A stretch of 64,000 bases of DNA from positions 1 through 64,000 of the forward strand of contig CBDCPZ010000021.1 in assembly GCA_965220465.1 (NCBI GenBank), in the 5' to 3' direction. The notes beneath the pieces are model-generated. The model did no database searches. It was not told the origin of the DNA and worked only from the letters and a program-made list of their open reading frames with translations. This document shows positions 52,189 to 60,701 of this stretch, one piece after another. Made by a program: the position numbers and the translations under genes. Origin of the DNA: JAHDHW01 sp965220465. GTDB taxonomy: Bacteria > Bacteroidota > Bacteroidia > Chitinophagales > Saprospiraceae. Within the stretch, counting starts at the first letter, position 1. Each line of letters begins with the position of its first letter.

Positions 52189-52208
52189 GCGGGAGGATTT
52201 TATATTTG
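52177..52208 (+). promoter_or_regulatory. Promoter candidate for the small lipoprotein gene
   Basis: TTG (52177-52179), 21 bp, TATATTTG (52201-52208). It overlaps the end of the DUF547 gene and predicts a start near 52215, in support of the GTG start codon at 52228. Confidence 0.5.
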
Positions 52209-52227
52209 TATAAAATCCAAATTCATT

Positions 52228-52743
52228 GTGGTAAAAATTTCAGCTTGCATTTCAACTTTTTTCCTTTTTTTCTGTAGTTGTAGCAGCAATACCTCCAATT
52301 CTGAAGAGGAACTGACTACCCAATTTGTGGAAACCACTCACCATCTTTTAATATTCAAAAAGGAGCAAAAGCTGGAAATTTGGAATATAGGAACTAAAAA
52401 TACTTTGGTTGTTGATTTCCAATTAAAAAATCTGCAACAGCTCCCCATCGGTCAATTTGATTTGATATTTAATAAAAAAGAAAAAACGATCCAGATAGAC
52501 TTTCCCAATAAATTTTATAAAAACAAATCTTATTCAATTTATTCAAAACAGGATTTTACTTTAGGAATTGATGATTTATCTGAGCAATTTTTCAAAAAGA
52601 TGCAAAATGTTCAATTATCCCAAATTCTTATTTTCCCAAATGACAATCGAACTTCAGGCGATTTAATCCCTTGCTTTGCTTGTCCGCATTGGATGGCAGA
52701 ACTTTATGCTTTTTTGAACCTTAAAAAGAAAGAATACTTTTGA
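52228..52743 (+). CDS. Small lipoprotein of unknown function with C-F-A-C-P-H-W motif
   Basis: 171 residues, GTG start. A signal (MVKISACISTFFLFFCSCSS) carries a lipobox-like FFCSC. No family is recognised. The mature part is Lys- and beta-rich, with NLQQLPIGQFDLIFN and a C-terminal IPCFACPHWMAELY whose CxxC-P-H-W looks like a metal or redox site. A distant relationship to L,D-transpeptidase-type folds crossed my mind but the Cys-His signature does not fit. It overlaps the next gene by 4 bp (TTGA), so the two are coupled. Confidence 0.55.
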   Translation: MVKISACISTFFLFFCSCSSNTSNSEEELTTQFVETTHHLLIFKKEQKLEIWNIGTKNTLVVDFQLKNLQQLPIGQFDLIFNKKEKTIQIDFPNKFYKNKSYSIYSKQDFTLGIDDLSEQFFKKMQNVQLSQILIFPNDNRTSGDLIPCFACPHWMAELYAFLNLKKKEYF

Positions 52744-53735
52744 AAATTTTGAATAAAAAAACAATAAAAATTACTGTGTTAGATGGTTATACGCTGAATC
52801 CTGGTGATTTGAGTTGGACCGAAATTGAAAAACTGGGTGAAACAAAAATTTTTGATCGGACTGAAACAAAACTAACCATTCAAAGAAGTATTGATGCTGA
52901 CATTCTGGTTGTGAACAAACACATTATTGATGAGCAGATGCTTTCACAATTACCTAATCTAAAATGCATTTGTGTTACTGCTACGGGTTTCAATAACATA
53001 GATATCAAGGCTGCCGCTAAAAGAAATATCCCCGTTTGTAATGTGAGCGGATATGGCTCTGCTTCTGTTGCTCAACATGTTTTTGCGTTGATCCTGGAAT
53101 TGTCCAATCATGTCGGAAATTATAATAAAAGTGTTAAAAATGGCGATTGGAGCAAGGTCACTGATTTCACTTATTACCTTGCTCCAATTATAGGCCTGGC
53201 CGGAAAAACTTTGGGAATTTACGGCTTTGGAAAGATTGGTCAAAAGGTCGCTGATATTGCGCTGGCTTTTGACATGAAAGTGCTTGCTACTCATAAACAT
53301 CCAGATCGAGATGCAAAAAAGAACGTGCAATTTGTTCCTTTGGAAACCCTCTTTTCTAAAAGTGATGTAATTACGCTCCATGCGCCTTTAAACCCTGATA
53401 ATGAAAAGATTGTAAATAAAAATTCATTGAAAACAATGAAAGCTTCAGCATTTCTGATCAATACAGGAAGAGGAGGTTTGATCGATGAAGCTGATTTAAA
53501 AATTGCATTGGAAAACAAATGGCTGGCCGGTGCCGGTCTTGATGTTCTGGAAAAGGAACCACCTCTTTCAAACCATATATTTTTTGAAGTGGAAAACTGC
53601 ATTATCACTCCTCACATGGCTTGGGCGAATATCGATTCCCGATCAAATTTGCTGAATCTCACCGCAAAAAACATTCAGGCTTTTTTGGAAGGAAAACCAA
53701 TAAATGTGGTCAATGGAATTAAAAAACCCTCTTAG
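52740..53735 (+). CDS. D-2-hydroxyacid dehydrogenase (glycerate/hydroxypyruvate reductase-like)
   Basis: NAD(P)-dependent oxidoreductase acting on small D-2-hydroxyacids. 331 residues, starting with TTG within the stop of the preceding gene. The nucleotide fold is LGIYGFGKIGQKVADIALAF. The catalytic Arg is in INTGRGGLIDE, the Glu in VLEKEPP and the His in ITPHMAW. NVSGYGSASVAQHVFALILE is typical of the group, closest to glycerate dehydrogenases; the precise substrate cannot be read from sequence. A terminator hairpin overlaps its last codons. Confidence 0.9.
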   Translation: MKILNKKTIKITVLDGYTLNPGDLSWTEIEKLGETKIFDRTETKLTIQRSIDADILVVNKHIIDEQMLSQLPNLKCICVTATGFNNIDIKAAAKRNIPVCNVSGYGSASVAQHVFALILELSNHVGNYNKSVKNGDWSKVTDFTYYLAPIIGLAGKTLGIYGFGKIGQKVADIALAFDMKVLATHKHPDRDAKKNVQFVPLETLFSKSDVITLHAPLNPDNEKIVNKNSLKTMKASAFLINTGRGGLIDEADLKIALENKWLAGAGLDVLEKEPPLSNHIFFEVENCIITPHMAWANIDSRSNLLNLTAKNIQAFLEGKPINVVNGIKKPS

Positions 53736-53757
53736 TTATATTTTCCAAGAGGGTTTT
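53723..53757. terminator. Hairpin terminator
   Basis: AAAACCCTCTT and AAGAGGGTTTT form an 11-bp stem around 13 nt, followed by TTATTTTT. It overlaps the end of the dehydrogenase gene and can serve the convergent BON-LysM gene too. Confidence 0.75.
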
Positions 53758-53779
53758 ATTTTTAAAAATCTTAAAATTT

Positions 53780-54265
53780 CTAAAGCGCAGGAATCCGCAA
53801 AACCTGTCCCGGATAAATCAAATTCGGATCTTTAAGCATTGGTTTGTTTGCTTCGAAAATGATCTTGTATTTCTTAGCATCGCCGTAATATGCTTTTGAA
53901 ATTTTGGATAAGCTGTCGCCGCGTTTTACGGTATGAAATTGAGCTTCCGGCTCAGGATTGGTTACGGATATTCGATCATCAACTTTAGCTATTCCGGAAA
54001 CATTTCCGATTGCAAGAATTACTTTTTCTTTATCGGCTTGAGTTTTGGTTTGACCATAAACCGTAACTTTTTCGCCGTTTAGATCCATAGAAAGATTTTC
54101 AACTTTTATTCCCAAACTTTTTACGATTCCGTTCAAAAGAATCAGCTTTTGTTTGTTAAGAATTTCTTCCTCAAGTTTTATAGTCTCGGGAGTTTTGATC
54201 GTTTTTGCATTCTTTTTGGTCAGTGCTTTAGATCCGGCATTTTTTAAAAATTCAAATAATCCCAT
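53780..54265 (-). CDS. BON-LysM domain protein (Kbp/YgaU-like)
   Basis: 161 residues: about 50 N-terminal residues, a BON domain (about 40-103, LNGEKVTVYGQTKTQADKEK), and a LysM domain at the C-terminus (HTVKRGDSLSKISKAYYG ... NLIYPGQVLRIPAL). This is the layout of E. coli Kbp (YgaU), a cytoplasmic potassium-binding protein, and there is no signal peptide here, in keeping with that. The K+ role is family knowledge, not visible. The next gene upstream is secDF, divergent. Confidence 0.88.
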   Translation of the reverse strand: MGLFEFLKNAGSKALTKKNAKTIKTPETIKLEEEILNKQKLILLNGIVKSLGIKVENLSMDLNGEKVTVYGQTKTQADKEKVILAIGNVSGIAKVDDRISVTNPEPEAQFHTVKRGDSLSKISKAYYGDAKKYKIIFEANKPMLKDPNLIYPGQVLRIPAL

Positions 54266-54738
54266 ATTTTATTTTTTTGATGCTTGATATAAATGATGAT
54301 GAAAATAGTATTGTTTTCCCAATTTCGCAAAGTTACTAAAAAGCCTTTATCCCAAATAATATTAACCCAGCTTTCATAATTAAAACACACCGCTTTTATT
54401 TTTCAAATTACAACTTGGTTAATAGATCATGTCACAATTTTAAAGCGATATAAAATGCAACAAAAGAAACAGAAAGCCGTCTAAACATTGCAGGTATTCA
54501 GATGAAAGTATTCTGAAAATCAAGCTCCGATACGATCATGTTCTATATAAAATGGTTGTCGTTCAACATTTTACAATTTATAAAAAATAATATGTATTTT
54601 AATTGAAAAAGCCACTCTATCCGGCTACAATTCCTGATATAATATTTAAACAAAAGCAGCAATTTTAAATTAAAACGGTTATATTTGCGGAGTTTTTTCA
54701 AACACATTTTCTAACATTAACAAAAGTAATTAATTACG
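54266..54738. other. Divergent intergenic region Kbp-like / secDF
   Basis: 473 bp, AT-rich, no gene seen. The secDF side holds a TAnnTTTG element at 54680-54687. Confidence 0.5.
54680..54687 (+). promoter_or_regulatory. Candidate -7 element for secDF
   Basis: TATATTTG, a full match, 51 bp before the ATG. No convincing -33 TTG upstream at the standard distance. Confidence 0.5.
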
Positions 54739-57700
54739 ATGGCGGGGAAAGGTATTATTAAGTTTTTTCTTGTGGTGGTAACTCTTTTTTGTGCTTTGCA
54801 ATATTTCTACATGTATCCGACTTATGGTGTAGAAAAAAATGCAACAGAATATGCTACTACAAAAGCAGCCAACGCTTCTGAAGATAAGAAAGCCGAAGTC
54901 TTTAAAGTTGCTGAAACTCGGTATCTGGATTCAATGTCCAGTGAGGTTATTTTCAGAATTCCAATGATAAAAAATTATACTTACAATGATCTCAAATCAG
55001 CACAGTTAGCGCTTGGCCTTGACTTGAAAGGTGGAATGAGTGTTGTTTTGCAGGTAGATTTAAGAGAATTAATTCAGGTACTTTCAGATGATAGTCAACG
55101 ATTAACTTTCAAAAATGCGCTGGACAAAGCAAGCGCAGCTCAACAAAGCTCTCAAACGGATTATGTCACTTTGTTTGCTGATGCTTTCAAAGAAGAAGCT
55201 CAGGGGAAAGAAAAGCTTGCTGACATTTTTTCAAGAGGTGTTTTAAGAGAAGAAATTGACTTTGAGACTTCTGATGATAAAGTTGAAGCATTGCTACGTC
55301 AAAAAGCAAACGAAACAGTATCGCTTACTTATGAAAGATTGAAAGATCGTATAGATGAGCTTGGAGTTGTTCAACCAAACGTTTCGCTGGATGCAGCCCG
55401 AGACTTGATCATTGTGGAATTGCCAGGAATTACCAACCCAAAACGTGCACGAGATTTTCTACAATCGACTGCAAAACTTGAATTTTGGGATGTTTATCGA
55501 ATAAGTGATTCAGGAGTACTCGAAGCATTTTTGGCAGCAGATGATAAACTAGCTAAAATTTTGGGTGATGAACCAGCGGAAGAAGTTGAAAAAATTACTC
55601 CAACAAGAATAGACACGTCATTTGTTCAAGATTCATTAGGAAACGATACCGATCAAATCGCAAGCATTGATACTATTAAAATTGAAGATTTTCAAGACCC
55701 TTTAGCAAAACAGGGGCCTTTATTATCCGTTTTGCAATTGAATGCTACATCGGGAGGACAGGCTTTGATGCCTTTGTCGGTAATGGGGATTGCTAAAAAG
55801 AATCAAAAAATTGTTATTGACAGTTTTCTTGCAACTCCTGCTGTTAAAGTTTTATTCCCACGTGATCTTGAATTCCGATGGGCTTTAAAAGCTGCAGATT
55901 ATGGAGAAGAGTCAACTATCGTAACAGATGATAGTTATGAGCTTTATGCTATAAAGAAAGTACGAGGTAAAGAAACTGCTCCTTTAGAAGGAGACCATGT
56001 GACTAATGCTACGGCTTCTCCTGATCCACAGGGTGGTGAAATTCAAGTTTCTTTAAGAATGGATGGAACTGGTGCTAAGATTTGGGGAGAGATGACTACT
56101 AAAGCTTACAATGATGGACAACGAGAGATTGCGATCGTTTTAGATGATAAAGTTGTTTCTGCTCCTGGTCTTCGAAATGGACCTATTTTAGGAGGTAACT
56201 CTTCCATCACCGGAGGATTCACCATGCAGGAAGCAGAAGATTTAGCTAAAATATTACAGATTGGAAAACTTCCTGCGAAAACCCAAATTATCCAGGAATC
56301 TTTAGTTGGACCTTCTTTGGGTGTTGAAAATATTAACAGTAGTATTAATTCACTCTTGATTGGTTTTGGAATTGTATTAGTATTTATGGCTTTTTACTAC
56401 AGTTCTGCGGGAATTGTATCTATTCTAGCTTTATTCCTAAACCTGTTTTTCATTTTTGGATCATTAGCCTCTTTAGGTACAGTTCTTACTCTACCAGGTA
56501 TTGCCGGTATCGTTTTGACGATTGGTATGGCCGTCGATGCTAACGTAATCATTTATGAAAGAATAAGGGAAGAGTTGAGGGAAGGTAAAACATTGTTGAT
56601 GGCTATCCGAGATGGTTTCCAAAATTCCTACTCAGCCATTATTGATGCCAACGTGACCACTATTTTGGTCGCTGCTGTATTGGCTTATTTTGGTATGGGA
56701 CCAATTAAAGGATTTGCCGTTGTTTTGATTATCGGTGTAATTTCTTCGCTTTTCACTGCAGTATTAATTGGACGATTGATGATTGATTGGTGGACAGGCA
56801 AGGATCGAAACCTTAGTTTTTGGACAGGCATTTCAAAAGGAGCCTTTTCAAATATGAGCATTGATTGGCTTGGCAAACGAAAAATGGCTTATATATTTTC
56901 ATCTGTATTTATCCTAATTGGAATTGGGTCTTTCTTTACGAAAGGATTCGAATTAGGAGTTGACTTTAAAGGAGGATATTCCTACAATGTTCAATTTGAT
57001 GCAAATCAAACCGTTGACGCTCAGGTTTTACGTGACGAATTAACCGCTTCTTTTGGCTCTGCTCCTGTGGTGAAAGCAGTAAGTACTGGTAATGCTTTTA
57101 ATGTAACTACCAGTTATCTGATCACTGAAAATAATGACGATACCGATGAAAAGGTAATGGATAAATTATTCGAAGGTGTGAATGCCGCCGTTGGAGGATC
57201 TTTGAATAGAGCTCATTTTGAAAACCCCGATACTGATGGCACACACATTACTCAATCCAGTAAGGTAGGACCAACGATCGCTGGAGATATCAAGAGATCT
57301 TCTGTTTATGCGACAATATTTGCCTTACTATTTATATTCTTATACATTTTTGCAAGGTTTAACAAATGGCAATACAGTCTTGGAGCCGTTGCAGCATTAT
57401 TTCATGATGTTCTATTTGTATTGAGTGTATTTTCATTACTCTATGGAGTTCTACCTTTTTCAATGGAAATAGATCAGGCGTTCATTGCTGCAATCTTAAC
57501 GGTCATCGGATATTCAATCAATGATACGGTTGTTGTATTTGATAGGATTAGGGAATTCATGAATGCTTATTCTAAGCGCACCAAGACAGAAGTGATCAAT
57601 ATGGCTGTTAACAGTACTGTAAGTCGTACAATTATTACTTCCTTGACTACCCTATTCGTTGTCTTGATTTTGTTTTTGTTTGGAGGTGGTAGTATAAAAG

Positions 57701-57846
57701 GATTTGCATTTGCCTTATTGGTTGGTATTATTGTAGGTACCTATTCTTCCATTTTTATTGCAACTCCTGTAATGTCCGATCTTACAGGTGAATTAAAACC
57801 AAAAGAGTCTAAAAAGAAAAGTTTTTCAAAAGCAGCTAATGTTTAA
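54739..57846 (+). CDS. secDF: Fused protein translocase subunit SecDF
   Basis: 1035 residues; uses the proton gradient to pull exported proteins through SecYEG. SecD and SecF are fused, as is typical in Bacteroidota. SecD signatures are LGLDLKGGMSVVLQVD (about 92-107), the P1 region, PGIAGIVLTIGMAVDANVIIYERIREE with the conserved proton-relay Asp, and later YFGMGPIKGFAVVLIIG. The SecF half opens with GFELGVDFKGG and includes ILTVIGYSINDTVVVFDRIRE and TSLTTLFVVLILFLFGG. Twelve membrane helices are expected. Its abundance of T9SS cargo clients makes it a key upstream partner here. A terminator follows. Confidence 0.96.
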   Translation: MAGKGIIKFFLVVVTLFCALQYFYMYPTYGVEKNATEYATTKAANASEDKKAEVFKVAETRYLDSMSSEVIFRIPMIKNYTYNDLKSAQLALGLDLKGGMSVVLQVDLRELIQVLSDDSQRLTFKNALDKASAAQQSSQTDYVTLFADAFKEEAQGKEKLADIFSRGVLREEIDFETSDDKVEALLRQKANETVSLTYERLKDRIDELGVVQPNVSLDAARDLIIVELPGITNPKRARDFLQSTAKLEFWDVYRISDSGVLEAFLAADDKLAKILGDEPAEEVEKITPTRIDTSFVQDSLGNDTDQIASIDTIKIEDFQDPLAKQGPLLSVLQLNATSGGQALMPLSVMGIAKKNQKIVIDSFLATPAVKVLFPRDLEFRWALKAADYGEESTIVTDDSYELYAIKKVRGKETAPLEGDHVTNATASPDPQGGEIQVSLRMDGTGAKIWGEMTTKAYNDGQREIAIVLDDKVVSAPGLRNGPILGGNSSITGGFTMQEAEDLAKILQIGKLPAKTQIIQESLVGPSLGVENINSSINSLLIGFGIVLVFMAFYYSSAGIVSILALFLNLFFIFGSLASLGTVLTLPGIAGIVLTIGMAVDANVIIYERIREELREGKTLLMAIRDGFQNSYSAIIDANVTTILVAAVLAYFGMGPIKGFAVVLIIGVISSLFTAVLIGRLMIDWWTGKDRNLSFWTGISKGAFSNMSIDWLGKRKMAYIFSSVFILIGIGSFFTKGFELGVDFKGGYSYNVQFDANQTVDAQVLRDELTASFGSAPVVKAVSTGNAFNVTTSYLITENNDDTDEKVMDKLFEGVNAAVGGSLNRAHFENPDTDGTHITQSSKVGPTIAGDIKRSSVYATIFALLFIFLYIFARFNKWQYSLGAVAALFHDVLFVLSVFSLLYGVLPFSMEIDQAFIAAILTVIGYSINDTVVVFDRIREFMNAYSKRTKTEVINMAVNSTVSRTIITSLTTLFVVLILFLFGGGSIKGFAFALLVGIIVGTYSSIFIATPVMSDLTGELKPKESKKKSFSKAANV

Positions 57847-57873
57847 TTGAAAAACAAAAGCCTATAAATAAAA

Positions 57874-57906
57874 AAGCTGTCAGAAAATATTCTGGCAGCT
57901 TTTTTT
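57874..57906 (+). terminator. secDF terminator
   Basis: AAGCTGTCAGAA, short loop, TTCTGGCAGCTT: a 12-bp stem with one G-T pair, then a T tract. It ends where the tandem repeat array begins. Confidence 0.8.
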
Positions 57907-58523
57907 GTTTTTCTTAACTTTCTGGCATGCTTCTTGAAATCTATTAAGTAAGTTTTGGTTAAAAAATTGTAAGATTCGTTTCCTAAGTCCGTGTCCTCAA
58001 ACCCGGACTTTTTTTTTGCCCACAACTCAAATATCTGGCTTCCCTTTTTCTATTCTCAACCACTTCATTTTTTGTTTTTCTTAACTTTCTGGCACACTTC
58101 TTGAAAACTATTAAGTAAGTTTTGGTTAAAAAATTGTAAGATTCGTTTCCTAAGTCCGTGTCCTCAAACCCGGACTTTTTTTTTGCCCGTAACTCAAATA
58201 TCTGTCTTCCCGTTTTTCTATTCTCAACCACTTCATTTTTTGTTTTTCTTAACTTTCTGGCACACTTCTTGAAATCTATTAAATAAGTTTTGGTTAAAAA
58301 ATTGTAAGATTCGTTTCCTAAGTCCGTGTCCTCAAACCCGGACTTTTTTTTTGCCCGTAACTCAAAACAAATGCTTCCCTTTTTCTATTCTCAACCACTT
58401 CATTTTTTGTTTTTCTTAACTTTCTGGCACACTTCTTGAAAACTATTAAATAAGTTTTGGTTAAAAAATTGTAAGATTCGTTTCCTAAGTCCGTGTCCTC
58501 AAACCCGGACTTTTTTTTTGCCC
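57901..58523. repeat. Four tandem repeats of about 167 bp, each with a hairpin and T9 tract
   Basis: Four near-identical units lie in the secDF/PorE-like gap; the landmark CTTAACTTTCTGGCA starts at 57913, 58080, 58248 and 58415 (steps 167, 168, 167). Each includes an AAGTCCG...CGGACTT stem with a 12-nt loop followed by nine T (hairpins at 57985-58010, 58152-58177, 58320-58345, 58487-58512). The last unit stops after the T tract (GCCC at about 58523), so there are about 3.7 units. The 167-bp step is not a multiple of three, so small open frames running through it on the minus strand are not a repeat protein. Each unit could be a small RNA with its own terminator, or one terminator amplified by recombination. 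Confidence 0.9.
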
Positions 58524-58656
58524 AATATCAAGCTTTCCTTGCTGTTAAAAAATACGCAACAAAGAAATATACATCGGCGTTAAATTTTTGTAGCTTTCAT
58601 TTTCAAAAATTTTCATTCAAATATCTTTTGAATAACCATTTTCTAAAAGAGCCGGT

Positions 58657-60636
58657 ATGAACAAAATACTATATCCTTTCCTCGCTTTTCTTATAATCGC
58701 CGGATGCAATTTCACCCAAAAGATTACAGATGGCCCGACGGCTGTTGAACGCAAACAATATAATGTTGCAATAGAATTGCTCAGCAAAGAATATAAAAAA
58801 TCAAAGAGCAGAGTTGAAAAAGGAAAAATTGCTTTTCTAATGGGGGAATCATATAAAAATATAAATAAAAGCAAACAATCAATTGATTGGTATCTTATTG
58901 CCTATGAAAATTCTTATGGAGTTGATGCTTTGAAAGAATATGCTTTTGCCCTCAAACGGAATGAGCAATATACTGAAGCCATGCAGGCTTTTAAAAATCT
59001 GGGTATTGAAATTGGCAGCCCATACGAATATCGCCGCGAAATAACAGCGTGCAAACAAGCTTTGAACTGGAAAGAAGAAGGAAATAATGCGATATACACC
59101 GTTAAGCTAGCAAACTTTAATACTTCAAATGCAGATTATTCTCCGACTTTGTACCAGGATGACCAATTGGTTTTTACTTCTGACCGCAGCAACAGTTTGG
59201 GTGATGATAAATACAATTGGACGGGAAATAATTTCTCGGACCTTTTTATTGTTAATACCAAATCAAACGAAGTTGAAGCTTTTCAGGAACCTATCAACAG
59301 TATTAATAACGAAGGAACGGTCTGTTTCAGCAAAGGTTTTACAGAAATGTATTTCACCCGCTGCTTTAATGATGACAAAAAAGCGGACAATTACTGCTCT
59401 ATTATGATGAGCCAATATCAAAATAGTAGCTGGGCAGTTCCTCAAAAAATTAATTTCTTTGAGGAAGAGAATGTTAATTACGGTGATCCGACGATCTCAG
59501 CTGATGGAAATATTATGTATTTTTCAGCAAATCATCCGGAAGGATGGGGAGGTCATGACATTTATACGGCTAAGCGTAAAGACGAAGGTTGGGGTGAACC
59601 TCAATTGATGGGTCGAACAATAAATACCGTTGGCAATGAACGCTTCCCTTTTATTGATAAAGACACTTTATATTTTTCGTCTGATTTCCACACCGGACTA
59701 GGAGGTCTGGACATTTTTAAAACATACAAACTTAGTCAAACCACCTGGAGTTCAGTAGAAAATTTAAAAGGACCTATCAATTCCGGAAATGATGAATTTG
59801 GATTTGTGATTGATTATAATGCCCAACAAGATCGTGACATTATCCAAAAAGGATATTTTGCTTCTAAACGGGAAGATGGCCTTGGTAATGATGATATTTA
59901 TATTTTTGAAAAAAGAGTTCTTCCTCCCCCGCCACCGATTGATACCAGCATTCCTATTGAATATAAAATGTTGTTAGATGTTTATATTCTAGAAAAAATT
60001 TATAAAATCCCGGGAGATCCAAACAGCCCCGTTTTAGGGCGTAAACCATTGCAAGATGCTAAGCTTGATGTGGCTTTTGGAGTTAAAAAGAAAAATTTTA
60101 CAATTGATGAAGAAGGTTTTATAACGATTGAATTAGAAGAAGAACGAGATTACACGTTCATTGCTTCAAAAGAGAATTATCTTAAAAACAATGAAAAATT
60201 TTCATCCAAAGGAATCGGAAAAGATCCCAATAATCCAATTTTAAAGTTTGAAATTGAAATCGTTTTAGATAAAATTTACAGAAACAAAGAAATCACGCTG
60301 GAAAATATTTACTACGATTTTGATAAATGGGACATCAGAAAGGATGCGCAGCCTACTCTTAATAAACTGGCAACTACCCTGCTTCAAAATCCGGAAATCA
60401 ATATTGAACTGGCTTCTCACACAGATTGCCGCGGGAACGCCCGTTACAACGAAGAACTTTCACAAAAAAGAGCCCAATCCGCTGTAAATTATTTAATTTC
60501 AAAAGGAGTTTCAGCAGAAAGGTTAGGCGCAAAAGGTTATGGTGAAAACCAATTATCAGTCGATTGTGTTTGCGCAAGATGTTTGGAAGCAGAGCATCAG
60601 GAAAACAGACGGACGACTTTTAAAATTATTGAATAG
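58657..60636 (+). CDS. PorE-like OmpA-family lipoprotein, T9SS component candidate
   Basis: 659 residues. A lipoprotein signal (MNKILYPFLAFLIIAGCNFT, Cys17) anchors it in the outer membrane. Next are TPR-like repeats (about 25-140), then a WD40/PD40 beta-propeller (about 160-400; QLVFTSDRSN, MYFSANHPEGWGGHDIY, LYFSSDFHTGLGGLDIF), a Pro-rich joint (about 420), a small beta domain (about 440-530), and a C-terminal OmpA domain (about 545-659; IYYDFDKWDIRKDAQPTLNK ... ASHTDCRGN with Asp and Arg that bind peptidoglycan). This order is that of PorE, proposed to anchor the T9SS to the cell wall. The T9SS link is inference from domain order and the many cargo genes nearby. Confidence 0.8.
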   Translation: MNKILYPFLAFLIIAGCNFTQKITDGPTAVERKQYNVAIELLSKEYKKSKSRVEKGKIAFLMGESYKNINKSKQSIDWYLIAYENSYGVDALKEYAFALKRNEQYTEAMQAFKNLGIEIGSPYEYRREITACKQALNWKEEGNNAIYTVKLANFNTSNADYSPTLYQDDQLVFTSDRSNSLGDDKYNWTGNNFSDLFIVNTKSNEVEAFQEPINSINNEGTVCFSKGFTEMYFTRCFNDDKKADNYCSIMMSQYQNSSWAVPQKINFFEEENVNYGDPTISADGNIMYFSANHPEGWGGHDIYTAKRKDEGWGEPQLMGRTINTVGNERFPFIDKDTLYFSSDFHTGLGGLDIFKTYKLSQTTWSSVENLKGPINSGNDEFGFVIDYNAQQDRDIIQKGYFASKREDGLGNDDIYIFEKRVLPPPPPIDTSIPIEYKMLLDVYILEKIYKIPGDPNSPVLGRKPLQDAKLDVAFGVKKKNFTIDEEGFITIELEEERDYTFIASKENYLKNNEKFSSKGIGKDPNNPILKFEIEIVLDKIYRNKEITLENIYYDFDKWDIRKDAQPTLNKLATTLLQNPEINIELASHTDCRGNARYNEELSQKRAQSAVNYLISKGVSAERLGAKGYGENQLSVDCVCARCLEAEHQENRRTTFKIIE

Positions 60637-60649
60637 CTATTTTTTATAA

Positions 60650-60687
60650 AAAAGGCGGTATGTTTTAAAAACATACCGCCTTTTTTT
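60650..60687. terminator. Bidirectional terminator
   Basis: AAAGGCGGTATGTTTT and AAAACATACCGCCTTT make a 16-bp perfect stem with a very short loop and T tracts on both sides, between the convergent PorE-like and cargo genes. Confidence 0.85.
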
Positions 60688-60701
60688 CATTGTAAAAGAT
60701 G

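Noticed and set aside
57843..58231. Small minus-strand frames of 60 and 82 codons with a shared SGFEDTDLGNESYNF peptide
   Set aside because: They run through the 167-bp array; the unit length is not a multiple of three and the frames change from copy to copy.
57901..58523. CRISPR array
   Set aside because: Units are 167 bp with matching spacers; no short repeats with unique spacers and no cas genes.
57901..58523. Integron attC array or transposon ends
   Set aside because: No integrase or transposase, no attC core boxes, no target duplication.
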